Source: Peristeroidobacter soli
Lineage (GTDB): Bacteria; Pseudomonadota; Gammaproteobacteria; Steroidobacterales; Steroidobacteraceae
Assembly: GCF_004138485.1 (NCBI RefSeq)
Contig: NZ_RYEV01000006.1
Span: forward strand, 669,729-733,728
Reading direction: 5' to 3'
DNA: 64,000 nucleotides
In this document: positions 8,528 through 16,277 of the stretch, piece by piece
Position numbering within the stretch: position 1 is the first letter of the stretch
How the letters are laid out: each line of letters starts with the position of its first letter
Notes under the pieces: generated by a model
Database searches by the model: none
Told to the model about the DNA's origin: nothing
The model's input: only the letters and a program-made list of their open reading frames with translations
Made by a program: the position numbers and the translations under genes

Positions 8528-9872
8528 TGTGGGCACTTGCGAGCTCGGGCGGCCGCTGCCGACAGCGTCGCCCGAGGCCCACACGCCGCACGCGACAGTC
8601 GCGGCGGAGCAGGCCGAGCTCATCGGCGGCTGGCGCCTGCTACTCGCATGTGTCGCCGGCGTGGCCTTCGGGTCGATCGGGTTCGCGACGTATTCCATCG
8701 GAGCCTTCGTCAAGCCGTTGGAAGCCGAGTTTGGCTGGAGCCGTGCGGACGTGCAGGGAGCCATTCTGTTCAGCATGGGACTCGGCGGCATCGCGGCACC
8801 GCTCGCGGGCATGCTCATCGATCGCTTCGGTGCGCGGCTCATCGCGCTCACCGGATTGATCGGCGCGGGCATCGGTTTTCTCAGCGCGGCGTGGGCCACG
8901 TCGTCGATCTGGACGTTCTATCTCGCTTACGCATTGGTGGCTTGTTTGGGCGCGGGCAGCGGTCCGGTGTCGTGGACACGCGCGATCGCCGGTCAGTTTC
9001 AGAAGTCGCGCGGACTCGCGCTCGGATTGGCGTTGTCAGGCACGGGCGTTTCCGCCATCTTCGTGCCGCCTTACGTAGTCTCGCTCATCGAGAGCTTTGG
9101 CTGGCGCATCGGGTTCGTCGGCCTGTCGCTGCTGCCGGTGGCGATTGCATTGCCGATCGCCTATCTCTTTTTCCGTCCGCGCGATACCGCGATGCCAAAG
9201 CCAGGTAGCGGCGTGCAGGCCACGCAGCAGCCGGGCCTCACGGCACTCGAAGCACTACGTTCATATCGCTTCTGGGTGTTGATGTTGTCGATCATCGCCA
9301 TGTACCTGGGGATCACCGGCATCATTCCCAATCTCATTCCGGCACTCACGGATCGCGGCTATTCGCCATCGGCGGCGGCTGCCGTGCAGAGCGTATTCGG
9401 TCTCGCCGTGATCTTCGGCCGGCTGCTGGTCGGTTGGCTCATCGACCGCTATTGGGCGCCCGCTGTCGCGGCGGCCGTGCTGACGCCGCCGGTGGTCGCC
9501 TGCATCATCTTCCTCAATGACGTTCCGTACGCGGCTTATCTGTTCGCCGCATTGCTGGCCGGGATGGCGGCCGGGGCCGAGCTCGATCTGCTGGCATTCT
9601 TCACTGCGCGTTACTTCGGATTGCGTAGTTACGCTCGCACTTACAGTCTTCTGTACGCCGGTGTCGCCGTCGCGGCGGGCATAGGTCCCGCGGCGTTCGC
9701 CTACGTTTATGAAATGACCGGGAGCTACAACGCCAGTTTCACGCTCGCCGCGATTCTTTTCGCCATCGGTGGGCCGTGCGTGCTGACGCTCGGTCGCTAT
9801 CCCTCGTTCACGCAGGCGCAGTCGGCCGGAGCCGCGCCTGCCGAGATCACTGCCGGCAGGGGGAAGCGTTGA
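8502..9872 (+). CDS. MFS transporter, oxalate/formate-antiporter-like
   Basis: A 456-residue major facilitator protein with about 12 predicted transmembrane helices. The TM2-TM3 loop signature is GMLIDRFGARLI, repeated in the second half as GWLIDRY. The N-terminal half (FGSIGFATYSIGAFVKPLEA, FGWSRADVQ) resembles the OFA subfamily of carboxylate carriers. The GTG start at 8502 lies within the end of the receptor gene, giving a 26-base overlap; an ATG at 8508 is also possible. It probably moves the imported substrate or a carboxylate product across the inner membrane. Confidence 0.87.
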   Translation: MAMSQSGSSVGTCELGRPLPTASPEAHTPHATVAAEQAELIGGWRLLLACVAGVAFGSIGFATYSIGAFVKPLEAEFGWSRADVQGAILFSMGLGGIAAPLAGMLIDRFGARLIALTGLIGAGIGFLSAAWATSSIWTFYLAYALVACLGAGSGPVSWTRAIAGQFQKSRGLALGLALSGTGVSAIFVPPYVVSLIESFGWRIGFVGLSLLPVAIALPIAYLFFRPRDTAMPKPGSGVQATQQPGLTALEALRSYRFWVLMLSIIAMYLGITGIIPNLIPALTDRGYSPSAAAAVQSVFGLAVIFGRLLVGWLIDRYWAPAVAAAVLTPPVVACIIFLNDVPYAAYLFAALLAGMAAGAELDLLAFFTARYFGLRSYARTYSLLYAGVAVAAGIGPAAFAYVYEMTGSYNASFTLAAILFAIGGPCVLTLGRYPSFTQAQSAGAAPAEITAGRGKR

Positions 9873-10604
9873 ATGGACAATGGGCTTTGGGCGAGCTGGT
9901 ACGACATCGATCCGGCCGACGAGACGGAGTGGCTCGCGTGGCTGCACGACGTCTATCTGCCGAAACTGTTGCAGCGGCCGGGCATCGCCTGGGCAGCCCA
10001 CTATCGCAACACCGGGGGCGGCGAATCGATGCGTGAGTTGCATCGAGTAGCCGCACGTCCCGACGAAGCGGTGCCCGAGGGTTGCGCGTTCCTGTTACTG
10101 GTCGGCGCACCTTCGCCGCACACATTCTTCAATCCACATGTGCTGGATATGCAGGAGACGGCCGAGGATGGGCAGCGGCTGGCGAAGCGCCGAGGTTTGC
10201 GCCACGAGTTCTATGTCGAGGAAACGCGCGTGGACGGTTGCGCCATCGAGCACAGATTCCCCGGTTCCACCAGTGCGCCGGCGATCCAGTTCGGCGCCTA
10301 TCGCATGCGGACCGTCGAGGCGGAGCTGGAGTTGAGCCGCTGGTACTCGCAACAGCGCTTGCCGCTGATGAGCCGGATGAAGAGTTGCGTGCGCACGCGC
10401 AAGCTGGTCAGCGTCGCCGGCTGGGCCAAGCATGGTGTGTTGTATGAATTCTCCTCGTTGGCCGACCGGCTCGCCGATCACGAGCAGCCGCATGAATCGA
10501 AGACGCTCGACCCGCAGGCGTGGACTGGAAAGATCACGTCCAACGCGGTGTATCCGCCGGGCTCGCCCTTCGTCGGCGAGCGCATCTGGCCGCCGGTGCG
10601 TTGA
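9873..10604 (+). CDS. Two-domain dimeric alpha/beta-barrel-like protein of unknown function
   Basis: A 243-residue soluble protein with no signal peptide. Each half contains an EthD-like element: WLAWLHDVYLPKLLQRPGI near residue 30 and SRWYSQQRLPLMSRMKS near 160, each followed by a hydrophobic strand. That suggests two fused ferredoxin-like (DABB) domains. No catalytic motif is recognised. It starts 1 base after the MFS stop and precedes the second P450, so it belongs to the catabolic operon. It could be a product-handling enzyme or an accessory to the P450s. The fold assignment is inference from pattern alone. Confidence 0.5.
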   Translation: MDNGLWASWYDIDPADETEWLAWLHDVYLPKLLQRPGIAWAAHYRNTGGGESMRELHRVAARPDEAVPEGCAFLLLVGAPSPHTFFNPHVLDMQETAEDGQRLAKRRGLRHEFYVEETRVDGCAIEHRFPGSTSAPAIQFGAYRMRTVEAELELSRWYSQQRLPLMSRMKSCVRTRKLVSVAGWAKHGVLYEFSSLADRLADHEQPHESKTLDPQAWTGKITSNAVYPPGSPFVGERIWPPVR

Positions 10605-10647
10605 GCGCGATGCGGGTAACGACTCACGACGATAGGGGGCATCACTC

Positions 10648-11871
10648 ATGAGCACAGATTTCTCCGCGGAGTTGTCGACGAAATTTCCGCCCAAACGCAA
10701 TTCGGCGCGGCCGTTCGATCCGCCGGATCAACTGTTGGCATTGCTCTCGCAACCGCTGGTACGCATCCGGCAATGGGATGGCGTCAATGCATGGCTGATC
10801 GCGCGCTACGAGGATGTGCGATCCGTCCTCAACAGTGCGAACTTCAGCGCCGATCCGCGCAAGCCCGGATATCCCGAGAAGAGCGCGGCATACGGTGCGA
10901 CCGTCGGCCAGGATCACAACCTCCGGACCATGGACGAGCCCGAGCATGGCGTGCAGAAACGCATGCTGCTGCAGGACTTCTCGGTGAAGCGTGTGAATGA
11001 GCTGCGCCCCGCGATCCAGGCGAAGGTGGACCAGTTGCTCGATGACATGATTGCCAAAGGTCCGCCGGCCGAGTTCGTGCATGATTTCGCATTGGCGATT
11101 CCGACCATGGTGATCTGCGAACTGCTTGGCGTGCCATACGTCGACCGCGACTACTTCGCCGAGCAGACGGCGATCTGTCTGTCCTCCGATCATCCGGCCG
11201 AGGAGGGCGCCGCCGCCGGACGCAATCTGTCCGAGTACATCGACCGTCTGCTCGACGTAAAGGAAGCTGCGCCGGAAAACGATTTGCTGAGCCGGCTCGT
11301 GGTCGAGCAGCTGCGCACCGGCGCGCTGTCTCGCAAAGACGTGGTCGGACTCGCTCGTCTGATTCTCATCGCCGGTCATGAGACGACCGCCAACACCATC
11401 GCGCTGAGCACGCTGGCATTGCTGATCAACCCGGATCAAGCGCAGATCCTGCGCGCGGGTACGGACGCGGCGACGCTGTCGAATGCGATCGACGAGCTGC
11501 TTCGTTATCTTTCCGTCACCCATACGGGCCGCCGTCGCGTGGCGATCGCCGATGTCCAGATCAATGGACAGCTGATCCGCGCCGGCGAAGGCGTGATCAT
11601 CCTGACCAACATCGCGGATCGCGACGAGCGCATCTTCGATGGAGCCGCGAAGCTCGACCTGAAGCGCAAGAACGCGCGCAATCTGATGACGTTCGGCACC
11701 GGGTCGCATCGTTGCCTGGGCGCCTTCCTGTCCAAGGTGGAACTGGAGATCGCGCACTCGACCCTGTGGCGGCGCTTGCCCGGGTTTCGACTCGCCTGTC
11801 CGTTCGAGCAGATCGAGTTCATCGAGAGCGGGCAAGTGCTGGGCGTGCGGCGCCTGCCGGTGGCGTGGTGA
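10648..11871 (+). CDS. Cytochrome P450 monooxygenase (second)
   Basis: A 407-residue soluble P450 of the bacterial class I, CYP105-like type. The heme loop is FGTGSHRCLGAF with thiolate C356. The I-helix contains AGHETT near residues 242-247, and the K-helix ExxR is ELLR. It differs clearly from the first P450, so this is not a recent duplication. Its stop overlaps the start of a DABB protein and a ferredoxin follows, so that ferredoxin is the likely electron donor. A second hydroxylation of the same substrate is a reasonable guess. Confidence 0.92.
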   Translation: MSTDFSAELSTKFPPKRNSARPFDPPDQLLALLSQPLVRIRQWDGVNAWLIARYEDVRSVLNSANFSADPRKPGYPEKSAAYGATVGQDHNLRTMDEPEHGVQKRMLLQDFSVKRVNELRPAIQAKVDQLLDDMIAKGPPAEFVHDFALAIPTMVICELLGVPYVDRDYFAEQTAICLSSDHPAEEGAAAGRNLSEYIDRLLDVKEAAPENDLLSRLVVEQLRTGALSRKDVVGLARLILIAGHETTANTIALSTLALLINPDQAQILRAGTDAATLSNAIDELLRYLSVTHTGRRRVAIADVQINGQLIRAGEGVIILTNIADRDERIFDGAAKLDLKRKNARNLMTFGTGSHRCLGAFLSKVELEIAHSTLWRRLPGFRLACPFEQIEFIESGQVLGVRRLPVAW

Positions 11872-12218
11872 CGCACTGGACCTACATCGTCCTGTGCTCG
11901 GCGCTGCCGGGCCGGGACGACGCGTTGAATGAGTGGTACTCGGATCGACATGTGCCCGACGTACTGCGCATTCCCGGTGTCCTTGCGGCTCAACGGTTCC
12001 GGCTGGCGCCTGTGCAGCGAACCGATCCGCCGCACGCATACAACTATCTTGCGATCTATGAGATCGACCCCGAGAAGGCGGCCGGCGTGATGGCCAGGTT
12101 ACGACGCGATACAGGAACGCCGGCGTTGCCTGTCAGCGATGCGGTCGCCCCGGAATATTTGCAATTGATGTTTGAGCCGCTGACGCCGCGACGCGTGCGC
12201 CCGTCGGCACAGGGTTAG
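11868..12218 (+). CDS. EthD-like dimeric alpha/beta-barrel protein (copy 1)
   Basis: A 116-residue protein with the EthD-type signature NEWYSDRHVPDVLRIPGV followed by AAQRFRLAP and a strand YLAIYEID. Proteins of this fold form dimers and often accompany P450 or ring-degrading systems; EthD itself is required with the EthB P450 for ethyl tert-butyl ether oxidation. The GTG start overlaps the P450 stop by 4 bases. It is clearly paralogous to the protein at 13325-13687 along its whole length, including a shared C-terminal LTPRRV/ITPRRV segment. Confidence 0.72.
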   Translation: MTHWTYIVLCSALPGRDDALNEWYSDRHVPDVLRIPGVLAAQRFRLAPVQRTDPPHAYNYLAIYEIDPEKAAGVMARLRRDTGTPALPVSDAVAPEYLQLMFEPLTPRRVRPSAQG

Positions 12219-12225
12219 CACTGTC

Positions 12226-12546
12226 ATGCCGAAGGTTGTGTTCTTGCGGTCCGGAAAGCCGAACGCCGAAGTCGAGGTGCCGGTGGGCGCGAGCCTGATG
12301 CGTGGCGCGGTCGAGAATCAGATCTACGAAATTCTCGCCGAGTGCGGCGGCAATATGGCCTGCGCGACCTGCCATGTGTATGTGAACGAGGAAGATCTGC
12401 CTCGGCTCACGGCGCCGACGCCGGGCGAAATCGACATGCTCGAATACGCCCGTGCACCGAAGCGGCCGAACAGCCGGCTGAGCTGTCAGATCGTCGTGAC
12501 CGAAGCGCTCGATGGCTTGACCGCGACGATTCCGGAGGAGGAGTGA
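12226..12546 (+). CDS. [2Fe-2S] ferredoxin (putidaredoxin/adrenodoxin type), copy 1
   Basis: A 106-residue plant/vertebrate-type ferredoxin. Cluster ligands are C40, C46, C49 and C87, giving the C-x5-C-x2-C...C pattern of putidaredoxin-like ferredoxins that serve class I P450s. It should carry electrons from an NAD(P)H ferredoxin reductase to one or both P450s of the cluster. No reductase gene is present in the window, so a distant or shared reductase is required. It sits 7 bases after the EthD-like gene and 6 bases before an SDR. Confidence 0.92.
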   Translation: MPKVVFLRSGKPNAEVEVPVGASLMRGAVENQIYEILAECGGNMACATCHVYVNEEDLPRLTAPTPGEIDMLEYARAPKRPNSRLSCQIVVTEALDGLTATIPEEE

Positions 12547-12552
12547 AAATCC

Positions 12553-13293
12553 ATGCTCGACTTGACGGGCAAAGTTGCTTTGATTACCGGGGCAGCGCGA
12601 GGACAGGGTGCCGCGGAAGCCGAACTGTTCGCTCGTCACGGCGCACGCGTAGTGCTAGCGGATATTCTCGATGCCGAAGGGCAGACACGCGCCGCGGAGA
12701 TTGCTGGGGCGGAGTACCTGCATCTCGATGTTTCCAGTGAGCAGCAGTGGCAGGCCGCCGTGCAGCGGACGCTGAGTCGATTCGGCCGACTCGACATTTT
12801 GGTGAACAACGCCGCGGCTCTCGGCGTCGGCTCCATCGAGGAGACTTCGCTGCAGGACTTCATGCGCATGCAATCCATCAACCTGGCCGGCGTCTTCCTC
12901 GGCATGAAGACGGCAGTGTCGGCGTTGAAAGCGAATGGCGGCGCCATCGTGAATGTTTCTTCCATTGCCGGCATCCGTGGACGGGCGAACCTGGCGGCGT
13001 ACGGCGCGAGTAAATGGGGCGTGCGTGGACTGACCCAATCCGCCGCTCTGGAGTTCGGGCGCTACGGCGTACGTGTGAATCTGATCGTGCCCGGCCTGAT
13101 CGATACCGACATGACTCGCGGTCGCTACGGCCTGGAGAAGGTGCGCGACCGAGGTTTAACGCTCCCTGTGGGCCGGCACGGCGAGTCGCTCGATGTGGCC
13201 CGGCTGGCGTTGTTTCTGGTGGCTGCCGAGAGCGGCTTCTGCACGGGCGCGGAATTCGTGTGCGATGGCGGTGAGACAGTGGGGTGGCTCTGA
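12553..13293 (+). CDS. Short-chain dehydrogenase/reductase (second)
   Basis: A 246-residue classical SDR. The cofactor motif is TGAARGQG at residues 12-19; LVNNAA, the serine in VSSIAG, and Y150/K154 (YGASK) complete the active site. The acidic LADI after strand 2 favours NAD. The pattern resembles hydroxysteroid and cyclic-alcohol dehydrogenases, but that is family similarity rather than proof. It probably oxidises a hydroxyl introduced by one of the P450s. Confidence 0.88.
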   Translation: MLDLTGKVALITGAARGQGAAEAELFARHGARVVLADILDAEGQTRAAEIAGAEYLHLDVSSEQQWQAAVQRTLSRFGRLDILVNNAAALGVGSIEETSLQDFMRMQSINLAGVFLGMKTAVSALKANGGAIVNVSSIAGIRGRANLAAYGASKWGVRGLTQSAALEFGRYGVRVNLIVPGLIDTDMTRGRYGLEKVRDRGLTLPVGRHGESLDVARLALFLVAAESGFCTGAEFVCDGGETVGWL

Positions 13294-13324
13294 AGGGCCA
13301 CGGTGCGAATGACGGAGGTGTGAG

Positions 13325-13687
13325 TTGAGCGAACAGAAATACTTCTACATTGTGCTGTCCAACGCGGCTGAAGGGTGTGACGACGAGTTCAACGACTGGT
13401 ACACCAATCAGCACGTCGTCGACGTACTGAAGGTCGACGGCGTGATTGCCGCGCAACGCTTCCGGCTCGCGCCCGAGCAGCGCCGTGATCCGCCTTTCCC
13501 TTATCGCTATCTCACCATTTATGAAGTGATGGCGGGGGCTGCGCGACACGTGATGGACACTTTGCGCCGCGACTCCGGATCGCTGGTGATGCCGGTAAGT
13601 GATACGTTCCAGCGCGATCATATCGCCCTGGTGTTCGACCCGATCACACCACGTCGCGTGGCCAGCGATGTGCGTGGCGCAGCCTGA
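13325..13687 (+). CDS. EthD-like dimeric alpha/beta-barrel protein (copy 2)
   Basis: A 120-residue paralogue of the protein at 11868, with NDWYTNQHVVDVLKVDGV, AAQRFRLAP and DPITPRRV aligned along the full length. The TTG start at 13325 is supported by GGAGG 6 bases upstream; there is no better in-frame ATG. It precedes a second ferredoxin, so the EthD-like/ferredoxin pair occurs twice in 2.2 kb. It probably shares the unknown function of copy 1 with a different partner or substrate. Confidence 0.72.
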   Translation: MSEQKYFYIVLSNAAEGCDDEFNDWYTNQHVVDVLKVDGVIAAQRFRLAPEQRRDPPFPYRYLTIYEVMAGAARHVMDTLRRDSGSLVMPVSDTFQRDHIALVFDPITPRRVASDVRGAA

Positions 13688-13697
13688 GAAAGCAGTC

Positions 13698-14012
13698 ATG
13701 AGCAAAGTCATTGTGATCGATCGCAACGGAATCGAGCGGGAGGTCGAGGCGGTTGCCGGGTCGAGTCTGATGGAGACGCTGCGCAATCTCGATGCCGGCG
13801 TCGCCGCGATCTGCGGCGGCATCTGTGCGTGCGCCACGTGCCATGTATTCGTGGATGAGGCGTGGTATCCCCGGCTCATTCCGCCCGGCGGCGACGAACG
13901 AGACCTGCTCGCGGAAGTGTCGCATTGTCGGCCAACGTCGCGCCTGTCCTGCCAGATCGCATTCGAACCCGAGCTCGGTGGTCTGCGAGTCACGCTGGCC
14001 CCCGAGGATTGA
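13698..14012 (+). CDS. [2Fe-2S] ferredoxin, copy 2
   Basis: A 104-residue ferredoxin. The C-x5-C-x2-C ligand pattern is C39, C45 and C48, with the fourth ligand C85 in RLSCQI. It also has extra cysteines C43 and C77 that copy 1 lacks. Copy 1 and copy 2 differ enough to be an old duplication, or to be matched to different P450s. It starts 10 bases after the second EthD-like gene. Confidence 0.9.
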   Translation: MSKVIVIDRNGIEREVEAVAGSSLMETLRNLDAGVAAICGGICACATCHVFVDEAWYPRLIPPGGDERDLLAEVSHCRPTSRLSCQIAFEPELGGLRVTLAPED

Positions 14013-14028
14013 ACCGAGGCCGCCGCTC

Positions 14029-14661
14029 TTGATCTTCGAACTACGACGCTATCGTGTTGCATCGGGACGATTGCCGGATGTGCGCGACCGTTTCGTCGAG
14101 CATCTGCCGCCACTATTCGCCCGGCATCATCTCAATGTCCTGGGGCGTTGGACGGCGACGGCCAGCGAGGACTCCGCATCGTTTGTCTACCTGCTGGGCT
14201 TCGAGCGGCTCGACGCCAGGCAGTCTGCGTGGGCGGGCTTCTACATCGACCCTCAGTGGCAGCGGGTCCGCACGTCCACCAACGCCGGCTCGGAGATGAT
14301 TGAAAGAACCGGGCTGTCATTTCTATCGCCGAGCGCGGCTTGTGACGGACTGGACTCACGTCGCTGGAGCGGCGGCGTTCACGAGTTGGTCGATCAGCGT
14401 GTTGCCATCGGCCAGAAGGCGGCGGTCGAAGCGTTTTTTGCCGATGTCTATGTACCGGCACTGCGGGCCAGTGGCGCCGACGTGCTGTGGCTGGCGGAAG
14501 CGATCACAGGCGAGGACTTGCCGCAGTTCAGTTATATCTTACGCTGGCGCAATTCGGCGGATCGACGCGCGGCTCAGCCACTCCTCGAAAGCGCAGCGAG
14601 GCTCGGCGCTTCGCTGCTGCTGGGGGCGCGTGCCATGGAAATGAATTGGGTGAGCTCATAG
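14029..14661 (+). CDS. NIPSNAP-family protein with two tandem domains
   Basis: A 210-residue protein with two NIPSNAP/DABB-like repeats. The first begins FELRRYRVASGRLPDVRDRF; the second begins HELVDQRVAIGQKAAVEAFF near residue 120. The TTG start at 14029 is chosen because the conserved domain begins immediately after it and ACCGAGG lies about 9 bases upstream; the longer open frame covers the preceding ferredoxin gene out of frame. NIPSNAP domains occur in bacterial catabolic clusters with unknown role. It is the last gene of the rightward cluster. Confidence 0.7.
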   Translation: MIFELRRYRVASGRLPDVRDRFVEHLPPLFARHHLNVLGRWTATASEDSASFVYLLGFERLDARQSAWAGFYIDPQWQRVRTSTNAGSEMIERTGLSFLSPSAACDGLDSRRWSGGVHELVDQRVAIGQKAAVEAFFADVYVPALRASGADVLWLAEAITGEDLPQFSYILRWRNSADRRAAQPLLESAARLGASLLLGARAMEMNWVSS

Positions 14662-14691
14662 GCTTGCAGCGACCAGCAGGTCCGGTGGCTG

Positions 14692-15087
14692 TCAGCAATG
14701 ATAGTTGTCGAGATTCGGAGCCGCGCCCGGTTTGCCGGCTTCCACCCACGAGAGCTTCTCGCGTAGAAACGTGAGTGCATGGTCGAGCTCGAGTCGACGC
14801 TGCGCCAATCGATCGATCTGGTTCCTGAGGACTTCCGCAGTCCGCTCCAGCGAGCGAGCCCCCTTCCTATACTCCTCGTTGAGCGCGCCGAATTCCGCCA
14901 GCGAGTAACCGAGCGATTGCTGTAACCGAATCATCTGCACGGCGGTTACGTCATCCTGGCGGAAGACTTGATAGGGACGCCTGCCACCCTTGGAGGCGCG
15001 TTCCGGTCTGAGTAAGCCCTTGGTGATGTAGAAGCGCACGGTGTCGACGGAAAGTCCTGTCAGCCTGGCAAATTCCGATATCAACAC
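14692..15087 (-). CDS. MerR-family transcriptional regulator
   Basis: A 131-residue MerR regulator. An N-terminal winged helix-turn-helix (ISEFARLTGLSVDTVRFYIT, then KGLLRPER) is followed by a long C-terminal coiled coil (about residues 70-115). No cysteine cluster for metal binding is visible apart from one C-terminal Cys, so an organic or aldehyde signal is more likely than a metal. The GTG start at 15087 is supported by AAGGGG 6 bases upstream; the longer open frame reads through its own promoter. It faces a truncated aldo/keto reductase across a MerR-type promoter, as in known MerR/aldo-keto reductase pairs. Confidence 0.85.
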   Translation of the reverse strand: MLISEFARLTGLSVDTVRFYITKGLLRPERASKGGRRPYQVFRQDDVTAVQMIRLQQSLGYSLAEFGALNEEYRKGARSLERTAEVLRNQIDRLAQRRLELDHALTFLREKLSWVEAGKPGAAPNLDNYHC

Positions 15088-15097
15088 GGTCCACCCC

Positions 15098-15128
15098 TTG
15101 AGTCTGGAGTGCACTCCGCACTTATAAG
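15098..15128 (+). promoter_or_regulatory. MerR-type promoter with 19-bp spacer and palindromic operator
   Basis: A -35 hexamer TTGAGT (15098-15103) and a -10 hexamer TATAAG (15123-15128) are separated by exactly 19 bases, the over-long spacer typical of MerR-activated promoters. The spacer contains the perfect 12-base palindrome GGAGTGCACTCC at 15106-15117. It drives rightward transcription towards the aldo/keto reductase remnant and overlaps the start region of the regulator. Confidence 0.75.
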
Positions 15129-15156
15129 GTGTCTTTGTCAACGTCGGAGAGATTGG

Positions 15157-15261
15157 ATGACACGCAGTACCTGCCTTACCCAATTCGAGCTCGGTGCTGG
15201 AGGTCCCCTGATCGGCGTTCAGGGGCTCGGATGCATGGGCATGAGCGAGTTCTATGCCGGT
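15157..15261 (+). pseudogene. Truncated aldo/keto reductase (N-terminus only)
   Basis: From ATG 15157 the frame reads a typical aldo/keto reductase start, including FELGAGGPLIGVQGLGCMGM followed by SEFYAG. The family continues for about 300 more residues, but here similarity is lost after about residue 35, and the frame runs on without recognisable motifs to a stop at 15478-15480. The catalytic Tyr/Lys/His region is absent, so no enzyme can be made. The gene lies directly behind the MerR-type promoter, so the regulator has lost its presumed target. Confidence 0.7.
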
Positions 15262-15303
15262 TGCAGTCGAGCTGGGCATAACATCGACAATAACTGCGAT
15301 AAA

Positions 15304-15639
15304 TCAGCGCTCGCATGCTGCTGTCGGTGCATTGCAATTCGCCGAGCGCGGCCGATGAGATACCATCCAGTGCCGCGTCGCTTGATTGCCGGGAACCACG
15401 CCGATGTCGAACGCCAATTCCACCGCCGATCGCACTATCGAAATCCTGAACCCGGCAGACGTCTGCACCGTGGCGATTGAAGGACTGGGAACATTGGAGA
15501 ACGTCGTTCTGGAAGATTCGGAACGATCTGTGCCGGAGGGCAGCAAGTGATGCCAGGTCGCGAGACCCGCATATAACAATCCGGGCAACAGGACCAGCAG
15601 CAACAGCGTTGCTTTGCGAGCCGGCGCGGCAGGCGTCAT
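15304..15639 (-). CDS. Small membrane protein at the end of the copper-chaperone operon (doubtful C-terminus)
   Basis: A 111-residue frame beginning MTPAAPARKAT and one hydrophobic helix (LLLLVLLPGLLYAGLATW). Its ATG overlaps the SCO1 stop codon, which supports a real, coupled start. The part after residue 40 shows no family signal and is rich in Ser/Arg, as expected of out-of-frame or rearranged DNA. The original gene may have been truncated at the same scar that destroyed the aldo/keto reductase. The function is unknown. Confidence 0.4.
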   Translation of the reverse strand: MTPAAPARKATLLLLVLLPGLLYAGLATWHHLLPSGTDRSESSRTTFSNVPSPSIATVQTSAGFRISIVRSAVELAFDIGVVPGNQATRHWMVSHRPRSANCNAPTAACER

Positions 15640-16277
15640 GAGTTCGAATCCCGGGTGGCGTCGTGCACCAGCAGGCGGAGGTCGTGCACCAGCGTCGGTC
15701 CCGGCGTGTCCATTCTGGCCAGCAGGCGCAGGCGGCCCTGCCGGTCCAGAATGTAGGTGAAGGTCGAGTGGTCGATGACGTAACTGTCGCCGACCGGCAC
15801 CCTGGCGTGCACGACGAAGTAGTCCTTGGCGAGCGCGTCGATCTGTTGTCTCGTGCCGGTGAGGCCGAGGAAGCTCGGATTGAAGGCCGCGGTATAGTTG
15901 CTCAGCAACTCGGGGGTGTCGCGCTCCGGATCCAGCGTAATGAACAGCACTTGCACGTGCTCAGCATCCTCGCCGAGCGATTGCATCACCTGCGACAGTT
16001 TGAAGAGCTCGGTGGGACACACATCCGGGCAGCGTGTGAAGCCGAAAAACATCACGACGACCCGGCCGCGAAAGTTGCTCAGTGTCTGCACGTGGCCGTT
16101 GCCGTCCGTGAGCGAGAAATCAGGTGTCGGAGCTCGCAGCTCCAGTGGCGGGAGCATGAAGGCCGGTTGTGCCGGCGTCTGCGCCGAGTACCACGAGTGC
16201 GCGACCCACAAGCCGCCACAGAAGGCGACGACTCCGAGCGCCAGTGCCCACAGACGCCGACGATCAGTGATGCGCAT
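15636..16277 (-). CDS. SCO1/SenC copper chaperone
   Basis: A 213-residue thioredoxin-fold protein anchored by one N-terminal helix (about residues 8-28). Copper ligands are C83 and C87 in CPDVC and H170 in IDHSTF. SCO proteins deliver or reduce the binuclear CuA site of cytochrome c oxidase from the periplasmic side. It overlaps the PCu(A)C gene by 14 bases and the next small gene by 4. The pairing of SCO1 with PCu(A)C is the standard bacterial copper-delivery set. Confidence 0.92.
   Translation of the reverse strand: MRITDRRRLWALALGVVAFCGGLWVAHSWYSAQTPAQPAFMLPPLELRAPTPDFSLTDGNGHVQTLSNFRGRVVVMFFGFTRCPDVCPTELFKLSQVMQSLGEDAEHVQVLFITLDPERDTPELLSNYTAAFNPSFLGLTGTRQQIDALAKDYFVVHARVPVGDSYVIDHSTFTYILDRQGRLRLLARMDTPGPTLVHDLRLLVHDATRDSNS

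Noticed and set aside
10642..12039. Antisense frame of about 465 codons opposite the second P450
   Set aside because: It mirrors the P450 codons and has no domain or ribosome site; the sense gene has all P450 motifs.
15404..15550. Rightward 48-codon frame (MSNANSTADRTIEILNP...)
   Set aside because: It lies in a probable deletion scar, overlaps another doubtful gene and has no family signal or clear ribosome site.
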